A stretch of 64,000 nt of DNA from Panax quinquefolius (GCA_020205615.1 CM035152.1:153136778-153200777), one strand, 5' to 3'; positions 1 to 11,120 are shown, counted from the stretch's first letter. Program-made: numbers and translations. The notes: generated from the sequence alone by a model not told the origin.

Positions 1-1526
1 ATCATATACAGGAACGAGTGCGATGATGTCAAGTATACGCATAGAGCCAACTTTAATAGAAAAAGTTAAGGTTGCTCAAGCCACCGACTTGGAGCTGATT
101 CGTATGAAGAAGAAAATAAAGGTGCTATTCTAGGAGCGAGAATTGATGAAGAAGGAATACTTCGAGTCCACTCCAGACTTTGTGTCCCTAACGACTCTGA
201 TTTGAAGTACAAGATTATGATGGAGGCACACAATACACCTTTTTCAATCCATCCTGGAAGTACCAAAATGTATCGTGATCTTCGACATACATTTTGGTGG
301 AACAATATGAAGAGAGAGATTGCAAAGTTTATCTCAATTTGTTTAACTTGTTAACGTGTAAAGGCGGAGCATCTAGTACCTAAGGGTCCGTTGCAACCAC
401 TTGAGATTCCGAAATGGAAGTGGGAACACATTACCATGGATTTCGTTATGGGTCTTCCTACGGTTTCTCAAGGCATTAATGCTATTTGGGTTATTGTTGA
501 TAGATTAACCAAGTCTGCTCATTTCTTGCCGATACGGGAGACTTATTCCCTTGAATGTCTTGCTAGTATATATGTAAATAAGATTGTGAGGTTGCATGGC
601 ATGCCAGTATCCATAGTTTCGGATCGTGACCCAAGATTCACTTCAAGATTTTGGGATAGCTTGCAAAAAGCTATGGGCATGGATTTACGATTGGTTCGCA
701 TACCATCCTCAAACAGACGGACAATCGAGAGGACTATTCAAACTCTTGAAGATCTATTAAGACTCGTGTCCTAGACTTCAAGCGGCGCTTAAGATAAGTA
801 TTTACCATTGGTGGAATTCTCTTTACAACAACAAATATCGAGCAAGTATAGGTGTGGCTCCATTTGAAGCATTATATGGACGAAAATGTCGCTCTCCAGT
901 ATGTTGGGACGAGGTGGGTGAAGCAACATTGTTGGGACCCGAGTTGGTACGTATGACTACGGAAAAGATCCAAATGATTCGACAACGATACAAAGCAAGC
1001 ACAAGATCGACAAAAAGAGTTATGCGGATCTTCATCGAAAGGACGTGGAATTTAGTATAGGGGATCATGTATTGTTGCGAGTTGCTCCATGGAAGGGAGT
1101 TACAAGATTTGGGAAGAGAGGAAAGCTCAATCCACGATTTATTGGTCCATTTCAAATTCTTGACCGAGTAGGAAATGTAGCCTATAGACTCGCGTTACAT
1201 TCAGAGTATGTCTCGTGTTCATAATGTGTTTCACATATCTCAGTATTTCAGAAATATGTGATGTATACGAACCACGTTATAGAGTTAGAACCGACAAGAT
1301 AGCCAAAGACTTAACGTATGAGGAGGTACCTGTCAAGATCTTGGATAGGAAGGATCATGTCCTACGCGCAAATGTCATACCATAAGTTAAAGTTTTGTGG
1401 AGGAATCATGCTATAGAGGAAATGACCTGGGAATTGGAAACGGAAATGAAAGCGAGGTATCCTCACCTTTTCAAACACTCAGTACGTACGTCAATTTCGA
1501 GGACGAAATTTCATAAGGAGGGAGGT
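1..1526 (+). pseudogene. A1 pol 3' part: integrase and chromodomain, degenerate
   Basis: This is the tail of the polyprotein of element A1, which enters from outside the window. It matches A2 12464-13987 almost base for base. An H2C2-type zinc-binding region lies at about 250-355, the integrase core at 391-770 and the GPF-type C-terminal module near 1130-1200. A chromodomain-like tail lies at about 1300-1490, with KVLWRN and MTWELE. The first catalytic Asp is in 'MDFVMG' (codon 439) and the second in 'SDRDPRF' (codon 622). The Glu expected near 727 is missing because one base is lost there. TAA at 352-354 replaces a CAA codon of A2. The integrase would insert the cDNA, and the chromodomain would guide it to heterochromatin. 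Several frames are needed to read it, so it is not functional as written. Confidence 0.9.
1515..1525 (+). other. Polypurine tract of A1
   Basis: AAGGAGGGAGG stands directly before the LTR start TGTAAAGACC. It is the plus-strand primer site of LTR retrotransposons. The same tract, with the same upstream TTTCATA, precedes every 3' LTR in the window. Confidence 0.85.
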
Positions 1527-3570
1527 TGTAAAGACCCCAACTTATTATTAATGAAATTTTATTTTCTCTATTTATTATTTTGAAATAGTAAGGGTTGATT
1601 TGATTAATATGGATAGTTATGGGTAAAATACGCAAATATTTCAAAATAAGCAAGTGGTTATAAAATATTCATTATTGTTGGGAATATTCGCTGTCGTGGG
1701 AATATTCGTGATCGTCGAGGAATATTCGTATGACATGTAGCAATGCCACCGTGCGGGCCCCATAACGAAAAAAGCGATTGGAGGAAGAAAACGACAAGAA
1801 TAAGTTGTTTAAAATAACGACATAGTTGTTACAGATTAATACTATTAAAATACTCTTTGGTTAAAACACAAGAAGATTACTCAGCGATTGCACCAATTAT
1901 TGATTCTTACGTAAGAAGGCACTAATAAATAATTGTTACGGTAATTACTGCTCAAAGAATTTATTTTATTGATTTAATAATTGTTTGCGTTGATATTTTA
2001 TATTCTTTGTTATTTCAATAATTGTCATTACACGGATTTTCATTATCGAAGCAATAATTCATATTATCCTAATAATATTATTAGATAACATTATTGGCAA
2101 TGTCTAGAAAGTTACGCCTACAAGGAGAGGTTTGGTCACCTAATTGCGCCAAAAGAAGGAGAAATTCTTATTGAAAGCCCCTTTCTCTTAGAACTACACC
2201 GTTGTCGATTATTGTGATTCTCGTAATATTATTCGTGAATAATTAATTATTGATTTATATGATGAGGAAAATATTTATTTTATGTGAATTTAGATGGAGA
2301 AATTTTTTAATGTGACAATTGTTGAAAATTAAAATTTTATCTTTTTACGATAAAATAATTCATTTAAATATATTATTATATTTTTAATAATATAATAATG
2401 GTGATATTTTTATAATGAATGTGGGATATATGAGTATATGTGGAGGAGGAGTATTTTTGTTACCAAAAATATTTAAAGCATGTTTTATGTGTCTGCGGAC
2501 CCCATTTCTTGACCGAAATTTGATTATAGCACGTAAAATCGCCTGCTTTGTGGATTTTGGTCAATTTCATTTGGAATTTGGAAAACTTTCTTCTGCAAAG
2601 TTGTAGAGAATTTAATTTCCTATAAAAATTCACGAGATTCAATTTTCTGATAAAAGGGCTATTTATTATGAATTATTGAAGTTTCGGAGTTCCAAAATAA
2701 TTAATTTTTGGAAGTATAAAATATTTAAAATGACAAAAATATTTTTTGTCATTGTTGTGGATCTTACATGTGTTAGAAGTGGCTGAATTCAGATCCTTAT
2801 AAGTGGGCGTAGGAATTGTAATATTAATATTAATATTTTAATAAATTTTCTACTTTGGTGTTCTAAGCATTTTCCTATAAATAGGGTGCTTAGGTTAGAA
2901 TTGAAAATCACATCAGAAATTGAAGTTTTCTCTCTCTATATTATCAAGCGTATTCTTGTGAGTATTTTGATTATACTTTGAGTATTGCTATACTGATTAA
3001 AGTTCAAGTTATAAAATATCCTAAGGTGTTTCAAATTAGAAGACTTGATTCTTTCGAGGCAAGGATATTTTTTTTAATGACATTATTTATTCCAATATCA
3101 TTATGCCAAGTATTGATCTGAACTTTTAATCAAATTTGGAACTTTTAGTGTTTGGTTACTATTCACGATACTCAAGACTATTCACGTGATATTTGATCTT
3201 ATTCACGAATACGTAAGACTATTCATCTAAAAATGAAAATTTTCCTTTTAAGTCAAAATATCTATTCTCGGATACTAGCTTTGATTGTATCCATGTTTTG
3301 ATCATTCTTGAATTTTACACCACTATAATTATTTTTGAGGTATTTTTGACATGAATAAAACAAAGTACTAAATCCTTAATCCTTAATCCTTGTCATTTTG
3401 TTTCACTAGATTCGCTTTTTTAAAAATATTTTCATCATCCTCGCCTTAAATGATGATATTATTGAATATCTTTGGCTCAGAAAGTGCAAAGATGAATGAT
3501 TTTGATGAATATCTTTGGCCCGTAGTAAAAGATGAAATATGTGTTTAGATGAACATGACCAACCGATGAA
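1527..3570 (+). mobile_element. A1 3' LTR, first part (interrupted by B1)
   Basis: The LTR begins TGTAAAGACCCC and runs to 3570, where B1 is inserted. It resumes at 22877 and ends GTCACA at 23456, giving about 2.6 kb without B1. Three GAATATTC dyads lie at 1682-1727. A GGGCCCC motif follows at about 1755, and a TATAAATAG box lies at 2876-2884. Downstream is a splice-donor-like GAG/G at about 3056-3060 and the first copies of the 'ATCTTTGG' hairpin repeat (about 3460-3540). ATGAA at 3566-3570 is repeated at 22877-22881 as the target-site duplication of B1. Confidence 0.9.
1682..1727. promoter_or_regulatory. Three GAATATTC dyads in A1 LTR U3
   Basis: GAATATTC occurs at 1682, 1700 and 1720, spaced 18-20 bp apart. 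Each is a perfect GAAnnTTC palindrome, the core of a plant heat-shock element. The same block recurs near the start of the A2, A3, A4, B1 and C1 LTRs. Binding by a heat-shock factor is inferred only. Confidence 0.45.
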
Positions 3571-4245
3571 TGTGAGACCCCAGATTTTATCAATAAAGAT
3601 TTAAATTTTGTCGAAATAAATTTTTTAATATTATGGTGTGAATTTAAGATAATATTATAGTTGTGGGTAGTATTTATAAATTTTGCAAAGTATGCAAGTT
3701 GTTATAAAATATTCGCTTTGGTCTGGGAATATTCTTTTTGTCGGGGAATATTCGTGATGCACTACCAATCATCAGTGGACCCCATAATGTAAGTATTGTC
3801 AGTAGTTAGAAAACGACAAAATTATCTTTCTATAAAAATAACGGCAGAGGTGTTACTGTTAAAACCGTTGAACTACCCTAGTAAAAAAGTGCACATGTCT
3901 GGCGTAGTTGTATAGTAGACATGATATTGATTATTGATGCTTACGTGAGAAGTCACTCACTATGCTCAATTATTGCTATAATAATTGCACGCATCATATC
4001 TCTTATATTATTGATTCAATTATTGTCACAATATCATCCAGATAATATGTTATAGTATTAAATCAATAATTGAGACGACAAGTTATAAATGATTAATAAT
4101 TGTTGAAAGATTAAATATGTGTTGATTAAAAATAAAATGATTTGTGGTAATATTTATTCAATCCTCGATGTATATAAAGAGTCTCATTATAAGACATTTG
4201 TGGTAAGTTTGATTATTTTACGGGGCCCATATGTCATCATCTAAG

Positions 4246-4505
4246 AGTCTCTTCGTCAATAGTAATTACTTTCGCCAATAAGTAATTACCTTTGTGAATA
4301 GTAATTATCTTCGTCAATAAGTAATTACCTTCGTCAATAGTAATTACCTTTGTGAATAGTAATTATCTTCGTCAATAGTAATTACCTTCGTCAATAGTAA
4401 TTACCTTTGTGAATAGTAATTATCTTCGTCAATAGTAATTACCTTCGTCAATAGTAATTACCTTTGTGAATAGTAATTACCTTCGTCGATAGTAATTACC
4501 TTTAC
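4246..4505. repeat. GTAATTACC minisatellite in B1 5' LTR U3
   Basis: There are about 13-14 head-to-tail units of 19-21 bp built on 'AATAGTAATTACC', alternating 'TTCGTC' and 'TTTGTG' spacers into a higher-order unit of about 60 bp. It sits upstream of the TATA box, so it may act as a repeated enhancer. The 3' LTR copy (20844-21037) has fewer units. Confidence 0.85.
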
Positions 4506-4506
4506 T

Positions 4507-4665
4507 AGGCGTCGAACCACTTGTCGTTTCACATTACAGACGTCGAACCACTTGTCGTTTTACATTACAGGCGTCGAACCACTTGTCGTTTCACATTACA
4601 GGCGTCGAACCACTTGTCGTTTCACATTACACACGTCAAACCACTTTTCTTTTCACATCACCAAA
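4507..4665. repeat. About 33-bp repeats (CGTCGAACCACTTGTCG) in B1 5' LTR
   Basis: Five or so tandem units contain CGTCGAACCACTTGTCG followed by TTTCACATTACA. They lie between the first minisatellite and the TATA box. The equivalent array in the 3' LTR is at about 21041-21220. Confidence 0.8.
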
Positions 4666-4710
4666 TCGTCTTACACTTGCTTTTCATACGGGCAAAAGCT
4701 AGAAATCTTC

Positions 4711-4719
4711 TATAAATAG
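4711..4719 (+). promoter_or_regulatory. TATA box of B1 5' LTR
   Basis: TATAAATAG lies about 1.14 kb into the LTR and about 125 bp upstream of the splice-donor-like site. The same motif at the same relative place is found in all the LTRs here, so transcription probably starts about 30 bp downstream. Confidence 0.7.
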
Positions 4720-4835
4720 AGGCCTAGTGCTTCATTATTTTTCACGAATTCACTGAAACTCTAGAGAGAGAAACTATAGAGAGAAAGAAAAAAGTATTCT
4801 GCTACTTCACCTTGCCAATATTCAGTTCTTCTAAG

Positions 4836-6008
4836 GTAGGGAATATTATTTGTTGTACCCGTAAGGAGTGTTATTCTTTCTTATTCATGAAGAGAACTGT
4901 TGTTATTCCATTGCTTATTATTCTCACCGGAATAACTCAGTATACGTGGGTTTACCCTATACTTGGTGACATTCTTCTATTATTCTCATTGAAACATCCT
5001 ATGCATTCAGTTTTACACCGACTGGTTCCGCTCTTTATTATTATGTTGGAACATCCTGTACATGTGTTTTACACCGACTGGTTCCGCTCTTTATCATTCT
5101 CGCTGGAATATCCTATCTCGTGTGTTTTACACCGGATCCGGTTCCATCTTTATTATTCTGTTGGAACATCCCGCTTGTTGTGAATTTCACCGACCGGTTC
5201 CGTTATTATTATTCTCATTGAATAACTCGCCGCATGCATCAATACTGCATTTACGGTGATTTCTTTTGTTATTCCATTCTTTATTATACCCAAATAAGTT
5301 AAAACTTTGACTTATATACTCCATTAAATTAGTAGAATATCCTTGATATTTTCGTTTCATCCAAAGATCTTTCATCATGGAAATATTCTTCCGATCATTC
5401 TTGAATTTTACTCTACAAAACAGTATCTTGTTGACAATTTGGACGTTATTAATTCCTGGATAAAATAATTCTTGAACTTGTTTTATTGAATTATTATGTC
5501 ATTGTCATCATCCTCATGATATATTATGTTATCTTTGGCTTACGTGCATAGATGAACTTAGTATGATTATGACCAGGGATCATTCGGTATAATCATGGCT
5601 TGTTATAAATGATGTGATAAAAGTCCTCAGTGGCTTGTAATGCTGTGATGGATAGTTTTGGTATGATTATGACCAGGGGTGATTCGGTATAGTCATGACC
5701 ATTGATAATTTGATGAAAATCCTTGACCGTGGTATAGGGATGATTAGATATTGTGGTTTATTCTTTAAACTAAGTCTTAATGATAGAAATTTATGAAAAC
5801 CTTTTAAAACCTAAAAGATAGTAGACTTTATTTTCTACTTGACTCTTTTAATGGATTACATATTCCGCTGCAGTTAAACTGGTTGTCTATTGTATTTTAT
5901 CAGTTTAACACTGTTGAAGGCTAATGATAATTTATTCTGCATTATCTTAGTCATAATATTTCTTACTGGGCTAGTTGAGCTCACCCTTTCTTTCACTGTT
6001 CTCTTCAG
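4836..6008 (+). other. Putative leader intron inside B1 5' LTR
   Basis: The donor CTAAG/GTAGGG is at 4835/4836. The acceptor is CTCTTCAG/G, with AG at 6007-6008 after a pyrimidine tract. The segment contains tandem repeats, hairpin units and many ATGs, all of which splicing would remove from the gag leader. The same pair of sites is present in the A, C and E LTRs. This is predicted from sequence only. Confidence 0.55.
4980..5265. repeat. TTGGAACATCC / GGTTCCGCTC tandem repeat in B1 5' LTR
   Basis: Four to five units of about 55-60 bp contain 'TTGGAACATCC', 'TTTTACACCGACTGG' and 'CTTTATTATT'. Open frames that cross this block are repeat by-products. The homologous arrays lie at about 21520-21800 (B1 3' LTR) and, more diverged, at 24570-25160 (E) and 52400-53060 (C1). 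Confidence 0.8.
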
Positions 6009-6287
6009 GAAATGAGAATATAGCTGGGACGAGTCGGGGAAACGAGTGATGGTCCTGAAGATAGCATTAGTAGTCCTCACTATTCTGTGAAATAGTGTGA
6101 TAATAATTGTAATGAGGACTCCTTTTTGAGTTTGTATAATATCTAGTAGATGATATTTGTATTCAAACTCACAGTTTATGTCGTATTGTACACGACAGTT
6201 ATGTTAGTAAGTTGTATTTAAATTCTGTACCATGTAAGTGGCGACCCAAGATGGGCGATGTATACCTAATTTTGTGGGCGTCACAGT

Positions 6288-6299
6288 TGGTATCAGAGC
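6288..6299 (+). other. B1 primer-binding site (initiator tRNA-Met)
   Basis: TGGTATCAGAGC lies 2 bp after the LTR end GTCACA. It is the complement of the 3' end of plant initiator tRNA-Met, the usual minus-strand primer of Ty3/Gypsy elements. Confidence 0.92.
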
Positions 6300-6472
6300 T
6301 TAGGGATATGAGCCCTGGCTAAGATGCGAGATAAGAACTAGGAGGGGAGAGACGGGGAATTCCTTCGCTAGTATGATCTACCTGAGTTTATTTGTTATTT
6401 AATTGGCCGGTCAGAGTATAGGGATAATATTTGATATATTAATTAACCCTTGTGTTGTGGCAGTGTTTAGAA

Positions 6473-6506
6473 ATGGCAGCTGAAAATATTCACAATGGAG
6501 TGAATG
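6473..6506 (+). CDS. B1 first ORF, 5' fragment (split by A2)
   Basis: The first ATG of the B1 interior is at 6473, and 11-12 codons follow before A2 interrupts. The reading resumes at 16706. The start context is shared with the C1 gag (ATGGCATCCGAAAATG at 26990 versus ATGGCAGCTGAAAATA here). The downstream part no longer resembles gag. Confidence 0.6.
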
Positions 6507-8124
6507 TGTAAGACCCCAACTTATTATTAATGAAATTTAATTTTCTCTATTTATTATTTTGAAATAGTAAGGGTTGATTTGATTAATGTGGATAGTTAGG
6601 GGTTAAATACGTAAATATTTCAAAATAAGCAAGTGGTTATAAAATATTCATTGTTGTCGGGGAATATTCGTTTGGTCGTGGAATATTCAAATCGCTTCGG
6701 GGAATATTCGTATCGATGCAACGGCCAAATGCCATGTGGGCCCCATAACGAAAGCGATTGGATGAAGAAAACGACAAAATATAAGTTGGTTAAAAATAAC
6801 TGGCGTAGTTATTACAGATTATCTTGTTAAAATACTCGGTGGTTAAAACACAAGAAGATACCAGATTGCACCAATTATTGATTCTTACGTGAAGAAGGCA
6901 CTACTCAATAATGGTTACGATGAATTCTCGCTCGATATTTCATTGAGTTAATAATTGCTTTGCGTTGATATTTTATATTCATTGTTGTTTCAATAATTGT
7001 CATTACACAATTTTTCATTATCGAGCAATAATTCATATTATCCTCAATAATATTATTAGATAACATTATTGGCAATGTCTAGAAAGTTCTGCATCTAAGG
7101 AGAGGTTTGGTCACATAATTGCGCTACCATGAAGAAGAAATTCTTATTGGAAAGCCCCTCTTTCTCTGAAAGCGCCTCGGTTGTCAATATTGTGATTCTC
7201 GTAATATTATTTATGAATAATTAATTATTGATTCATATGATGAGGAAAATATTGATTTTATGTGGATATAGATGGAGAAAAATTTTAATGTGACAATTGT
7301 TGAAAATTAAAATTTTATCTCTTTCTGATAAAATAATTCATTTAAATATATTATTATATTTTAATAATATAATAATGGTGATATTTTTACAACGAATGTG
7401 GGATATATGAGTATACGAGGAGGAAGAGTATTTTTGTTGCAATAAATGTTTAAAACATGTTAAACATGTCGGTGGACCCCATTTATTGACTGAAATTTGA
7501 TTATAGCCTGCAAAATCGTCCGTTTGTGGATTTCGGTCAATTTCTATTTGGAATTTGGAAAAACTTTCTTCTGCAAAGTTGTAGAGAATTGAATTTCCTA
7601 TAAAAACTCGCGAGATTCGAATTTTCTGATGAAAGGGCTATTTATTATGAATTATTGAAGTTCCGAAGCTCCGAAATAATTAATTTTTGGAAGTTTTAAT
7701 TATTTTTATTATGAAAAACGTTTTTGTCATTAAAGGTGGGTCTTGCATGTGATGTAAATGCTGAATTCAGATCCTTAAAAGTGGGCGTAGGAATTTGTAA
7801 TATTAATATTAATATTTTATTAAATTTTACTTTTGGTGTTCTAAGCATTTTCCTATAAATAGGTCTTGGGTTAGAATTGAAAATAACACCGTAAACTCAA
7901 GTTTTCTCTCTCTATATTATCGGCGTATTCTTGTGAGTATTTTGAGTATACTTTGAGTATTGTTAAGCGGTGCAAGTTCCTTCAAAGACTATACTTTAAT
8001 TCCAAATAGAAGTCTTAATCTTTCGAGGTAAGGGATGTTATTTTCTTCTCAAATGATATTATTTCTTCAATATCATTATCTTTGAAATATTGGTTGGAAC
8101 TTTTATCAAATTTAGAACTTTTTC

Positions 8125-8310
8125 ATGCTCTGGGTTACTATTCATGAGTTACTTATTCACGAGTTACTATTCATTCATGAGTTACTATTCACGAGTTACT
8201 ATTCACGAGTATTATTCATGAAGCGTGAAGATGTTTTTTTGGGAATTTCTATCTTTTGGTGTCGATTACTATTCACGATACTGCACTATTCACGATATCT
8301 GACACTATTC
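8125..8310. repeat. GAGTTACTATTCAC repeats in A2 5' LTR
   Basis: About eight short units of 14-20 bp are built on 'TTACTATTCACGA' or 'TTACTATTCATGA'. The same array stands at the matching place in every A-type LTR (for example 15595-15790, 33675-33820, 41155-41360, 47060-47260, 47670-47830), with different unit numbers. Confidence 0.85.
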
Positions 8311-8555
8311 ATCGAAAAATAAAATTTCTTCTTTTCGTCTAAAATATCTATTCGGATACTAGCTTTGATTGTATCCATGTTTTGATCATTCTTGAATTTT
8401 ACACCACTATGATTATTTTTGAGGTATTTTTGAACATGGATAAAACAAAGTACGAATCCTTAATCCTTAATCCTTGTCATTTTGTTTCACTGGATTCGTT
8501 TCTTTAAAAAAATATTTTTCATCATCCTCAGTCTTAAATGATGATATTATTGAAT

Positions 8556-8690
8556 ATCTTTGGCCTGTAGTGCAAAGATGAATGATTTCTGAAGAATATC
8601 TTTGGCTGTAGTGCAAAGATGAACAGGTGTTTAGATGAACATGACCAATTGATGAATATCTTTGGCACAGTAGTAAAAGATGAATATTTG
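8556..8690. repeat. Hairpin repeat array (ATCTTTG...CAAAGAT) in A2 5' LTR
   Basis: Three units carry the inverted repeat ATCTTTG / CAAAGAT around a loop like GGCCTGTAGTG. The first is at 8556-8579 and the second at 8598-8620. The third, near 8658, is imperfect. Equivalent arrays are at 16015-16160, 34050-34260, 41585-41800 and 48065-48260. They lie in the predicted leader intron. Confidence 0.8.
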
Positions 8691-9238
8691 ATTCCAGATG
8701 TATATTGATTGATGTTACAGGGATAAAAGATAGACGATGAACTTTTAAATTCATACATAGAAGATAGTAGTTTGCATTCTCTACTTAACTCTTCTAATGA
8801 ATTATTATTTCCGCTGCGAATATTGATTTAAAATTTGTTGTCTATTGTATTCTATTAGATTTTTCCCTGTTGAAGACTAACGGTAATTTGTTGTATATTA
8901 TCTTAGTCATAATATTCTTTACTGAGCTAGTTGAGCTCACCCTTTTCATTTTTGTTCCATTTTTCTTCTCGTGAGGCGAGAGAATATAAGCGAGTACGCA
9001 GCCTGGGGTATGGAATGAAGGTTTTAGAAAGGATTGTTTAGTAGTCCTCACCATTTTGTAAAATAATGTATCAATAAATGTGATGAGGATTTATTTGAGT
9101 ATAGATATTGTCTGAAGATAATATTTGTATTTAAACTCACAGCTTTCTTTGTTGTAATAATAAAGTTGTAGTTGTTTTCCGTACCATGTATTGACAACTC
9201 GTAATGGGTGATGTATACCTATTTTGGGGCGTCACGGT

Positions 9239-9249
9239 TGGTATCGAGC
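9239..9249 (+). other. A2 primer-binding site
   Basis: TGGTATCGAGC follows the LTR end. It equals the tRNA-Met site TGGTATCAGAGC with one A missing inside CAG. A3 and A4 show the same change. Confidence 0.8.
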
Positions 9250-9422
9250 TTAGGGATACGATCTCTGGCGAGATCGGGGAATAGAATCTAGGAGGGAGAG
9301 ACGAAGTAAATCCTTCACCGGTGTGTCCTACCTAAGCTTATTTGTTAGTTGGTCAAGATATAGGATATTATGTGATATATTGATTTCTTTAATTAACCCT
9401 TATTTTATGACGGTATTTGAGA

Positions 9423-10641
9423 ATGTCGATGAGAATATTAACAATGGAAATGAGACCGTGGAGACGCTCAGACTCACCAACGAGGAGAACGTGCAACAGT
9501 GGCAATGTTCCTCCCGTGAACAACACCATTGAAGCGAGATGATGAACGAGGGATGTTTAGAAGCTTTTTGCGGTTCATGCAAAATCGACGAGGAGACTCG
9601 TGTTCAAAATACGAGGGGGAAATGATAGCAATTCACGGGTTGTCACAAACCAAGCAGCTTCAAAGAGTTGGGACCACCAGAATTTAAGGGAAAGCCGAGA
9701 TCCGATCATGCGCGAAACATGGGTCAAGCAAATTACCAAGATATTCGATGTCTTGGGATGCACGGAAACAGAAGGTTCCATTCGCCACCTTTATGTTCCG
9801 TGGCGAGCGGACTATCGGTGGAGAGTCTGTGAAGCGTACCCATCCAAATTACTCAAAGGCATGTCTTGGGAAACGTTTCAAAACTATTTAATGACAAATA
9901 CTTTCCGAAAGTGTTCATCATATGAAGGAAGTGGAGTTCATCGATTAGAGCAAAACAACATGACGGTGTCTCAAAGACGAGGCAAAGTTTGCGAGTTATC
10001 CGAGTTTGCACCTCATTTGGTGGAGAATGAGGAACGATATGGCGGGATGTTTCTTAGAGGTTTGAAACCCGACATACGCCGATATCTCATTTCTCATAAA
10101 TTTTCTCTCTATTCGAGATGTTGTAAAATGTGGCTCAATTATTAGAGCGAGATAACGAGTACGCAGTCACCGAGGACCACAACCAGATCGTACGGAGATA
10201 GCGATCAATGTAATAATGATAACCAATGGAGAAAGAAACAGACGGACAAAATGGTTACCACTCTGGTGGTAATCATAGTCGTGAAAATGTAAGAAGCGAA
10301 ATCGAGGAGATTTTAAAAGAGGAGATTTAACAACGACCATGTGAAGACGACAGTACCGTGAAAAAGAATTGGTTCTAAGGGAGGAGAACGACCACCGGTT
10401 ATATGCTATAAATGCGGGAAAGAGGGACATATCAGTCCAAACTTTCCACAACAGTTCAAGGTATGCTATAATTGTGGAAAGGAAGGACATATCGCTCGAG
10501 ATTGTACGGTAGCAAAACCTAGTTCAATGGGCGGTGACTCAAAAGATCGTCCCAGAAAAAGTCAAAGTCAACGATTCCGGAAGAGTGTTTGTTGTGATCG
10601 GGTCATAATGCGAGGAACCCAAACGAGGTTATCACGGGTAA
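9423..10641 (+). pseudogene. A2 gag, frameshifted
   Basis: Homology to the intact C1 gag runs from the ATG at 9423 to the gag-pro junction at 10639-10641. The capsid core is readable at about 9660-10110 (KIFDVLGC, FLRGLKPDIRRYL). A basic, Gly-rich spacer follows. Two CCHC knuckles are encoded at about 10402-10505: [14 protein letters not shown], whose last Cys reads Phe, and [14 protein letters not shown]. Gag forms the virus-like particle and the knuckles bind RNA. Several one- or two-base shifts break it, and many lie at positions where C1 has CAG or CTG. The junction codon here is AAG, not the TAG found in C1, A3 and A4. Confidence 0.88.
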
Positions 10642-11120
10642 GCTATTTATAAATTCTTGCAAGTTTATACCTTACTTGATACCGTGCTACCCATTCATTT
10701 ATCTCTCTGCGCGATGTGCTCAACGCTTAAACTTGACTCCGGAGAAATTAGACTTTGACCTATCTCATGGAAACTCCGTTAGGAGAAACTTTCATCACAT
10801 CCAATCGCTTATAAATCTTGTTTGATTCAAGTTGGCACCATCACCTTACCGTTGACCTTATCTCTTTAAAGATACTTGCTTTTGATATGATTTTAGGAAT
10901 TGATTGGTTAACTACTCATCATGCCAAAATTGATTGTTTTTGTAAGGTTGTTAGTTTTCATATTCCTAACCAACCTGTTGTATTTAATTCAAGCAACTAA
11001 ACCATTAAAATCAATCACCGCTCATATCTAATCATAAAGCTATTCATTTATTGAAAAACGGATGTCAAGCTTTCTTAGCCCATGTTATGGATTTGAATAA
11101 AGACACGTCCAAATTTGAAT
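10642..11120 (+). pseudogene. A2 protease region
   Basis: The region matches the C1 protease. The active-site stretch equivalent to LLDTGSTHSF is at about 10670-10700 but is altered by base changes. The second conserved block, ILGIDWLTTH, is readable at about 10885-10920. The enzyme would be an aspartic protease that cuts Gag-Pol. It is degenerate as written. Confidence 0.8.

Larger units (their letters stand above)
3571..6285 (+). mobile_element. B1 5' LTR
   Basis: This 2.7 kb LTR holds, in order, two GAATATTC dyads (3727, 3746), two minisatellites (about 4246-4660), a TATAAATAG box (4711-4719) and a splice-donor-like CTAAG/GTAGGG (4835/4836). After these come a third tandem repeat (about 4980-5260), hairpin-forming repeats (about 5515-5760) and a pyrimidine tract ending in CAG/G at 6008. 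It is nearly identical to 20157-22876 except for repeat copy number and scattered changes at CAG/CTG. Confidence 0.92.
6507..9235 (+). mobile_element. A2 5' LTR
   Basis: It starts TGTAAGACCCC and has GAATATTC motifs at about 6660-6715, a GTGGGCCCC motif near 6738 and a TATAAATAG box at 7854-7862. A splice-donor-like CGAG/GTAAGG lies at 8027/8028. GTTACTATTCACGA repeats follow at about 8125-8310 and hairpin repeats at about 8550-8700. The pyrimidine tract ends near 8973, where the expected CTCAGGAGG reads CTCGTGAGG. A late AATAAA is at 9159-9164. The end reads GTCAC followed by G instead of GTCACA/G, one of many copy differences at CAG. Confidence 0.93.

Noticed and set aside
4812..5259. Open frames of 65-123 codons in the B1 5' LTR (and 21497-21914 in the 3' LTR)
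   Set aside because: They lie in non-coding tandem repeats of the LTR, differ in frame between the two LTRs, and resemble no protein.
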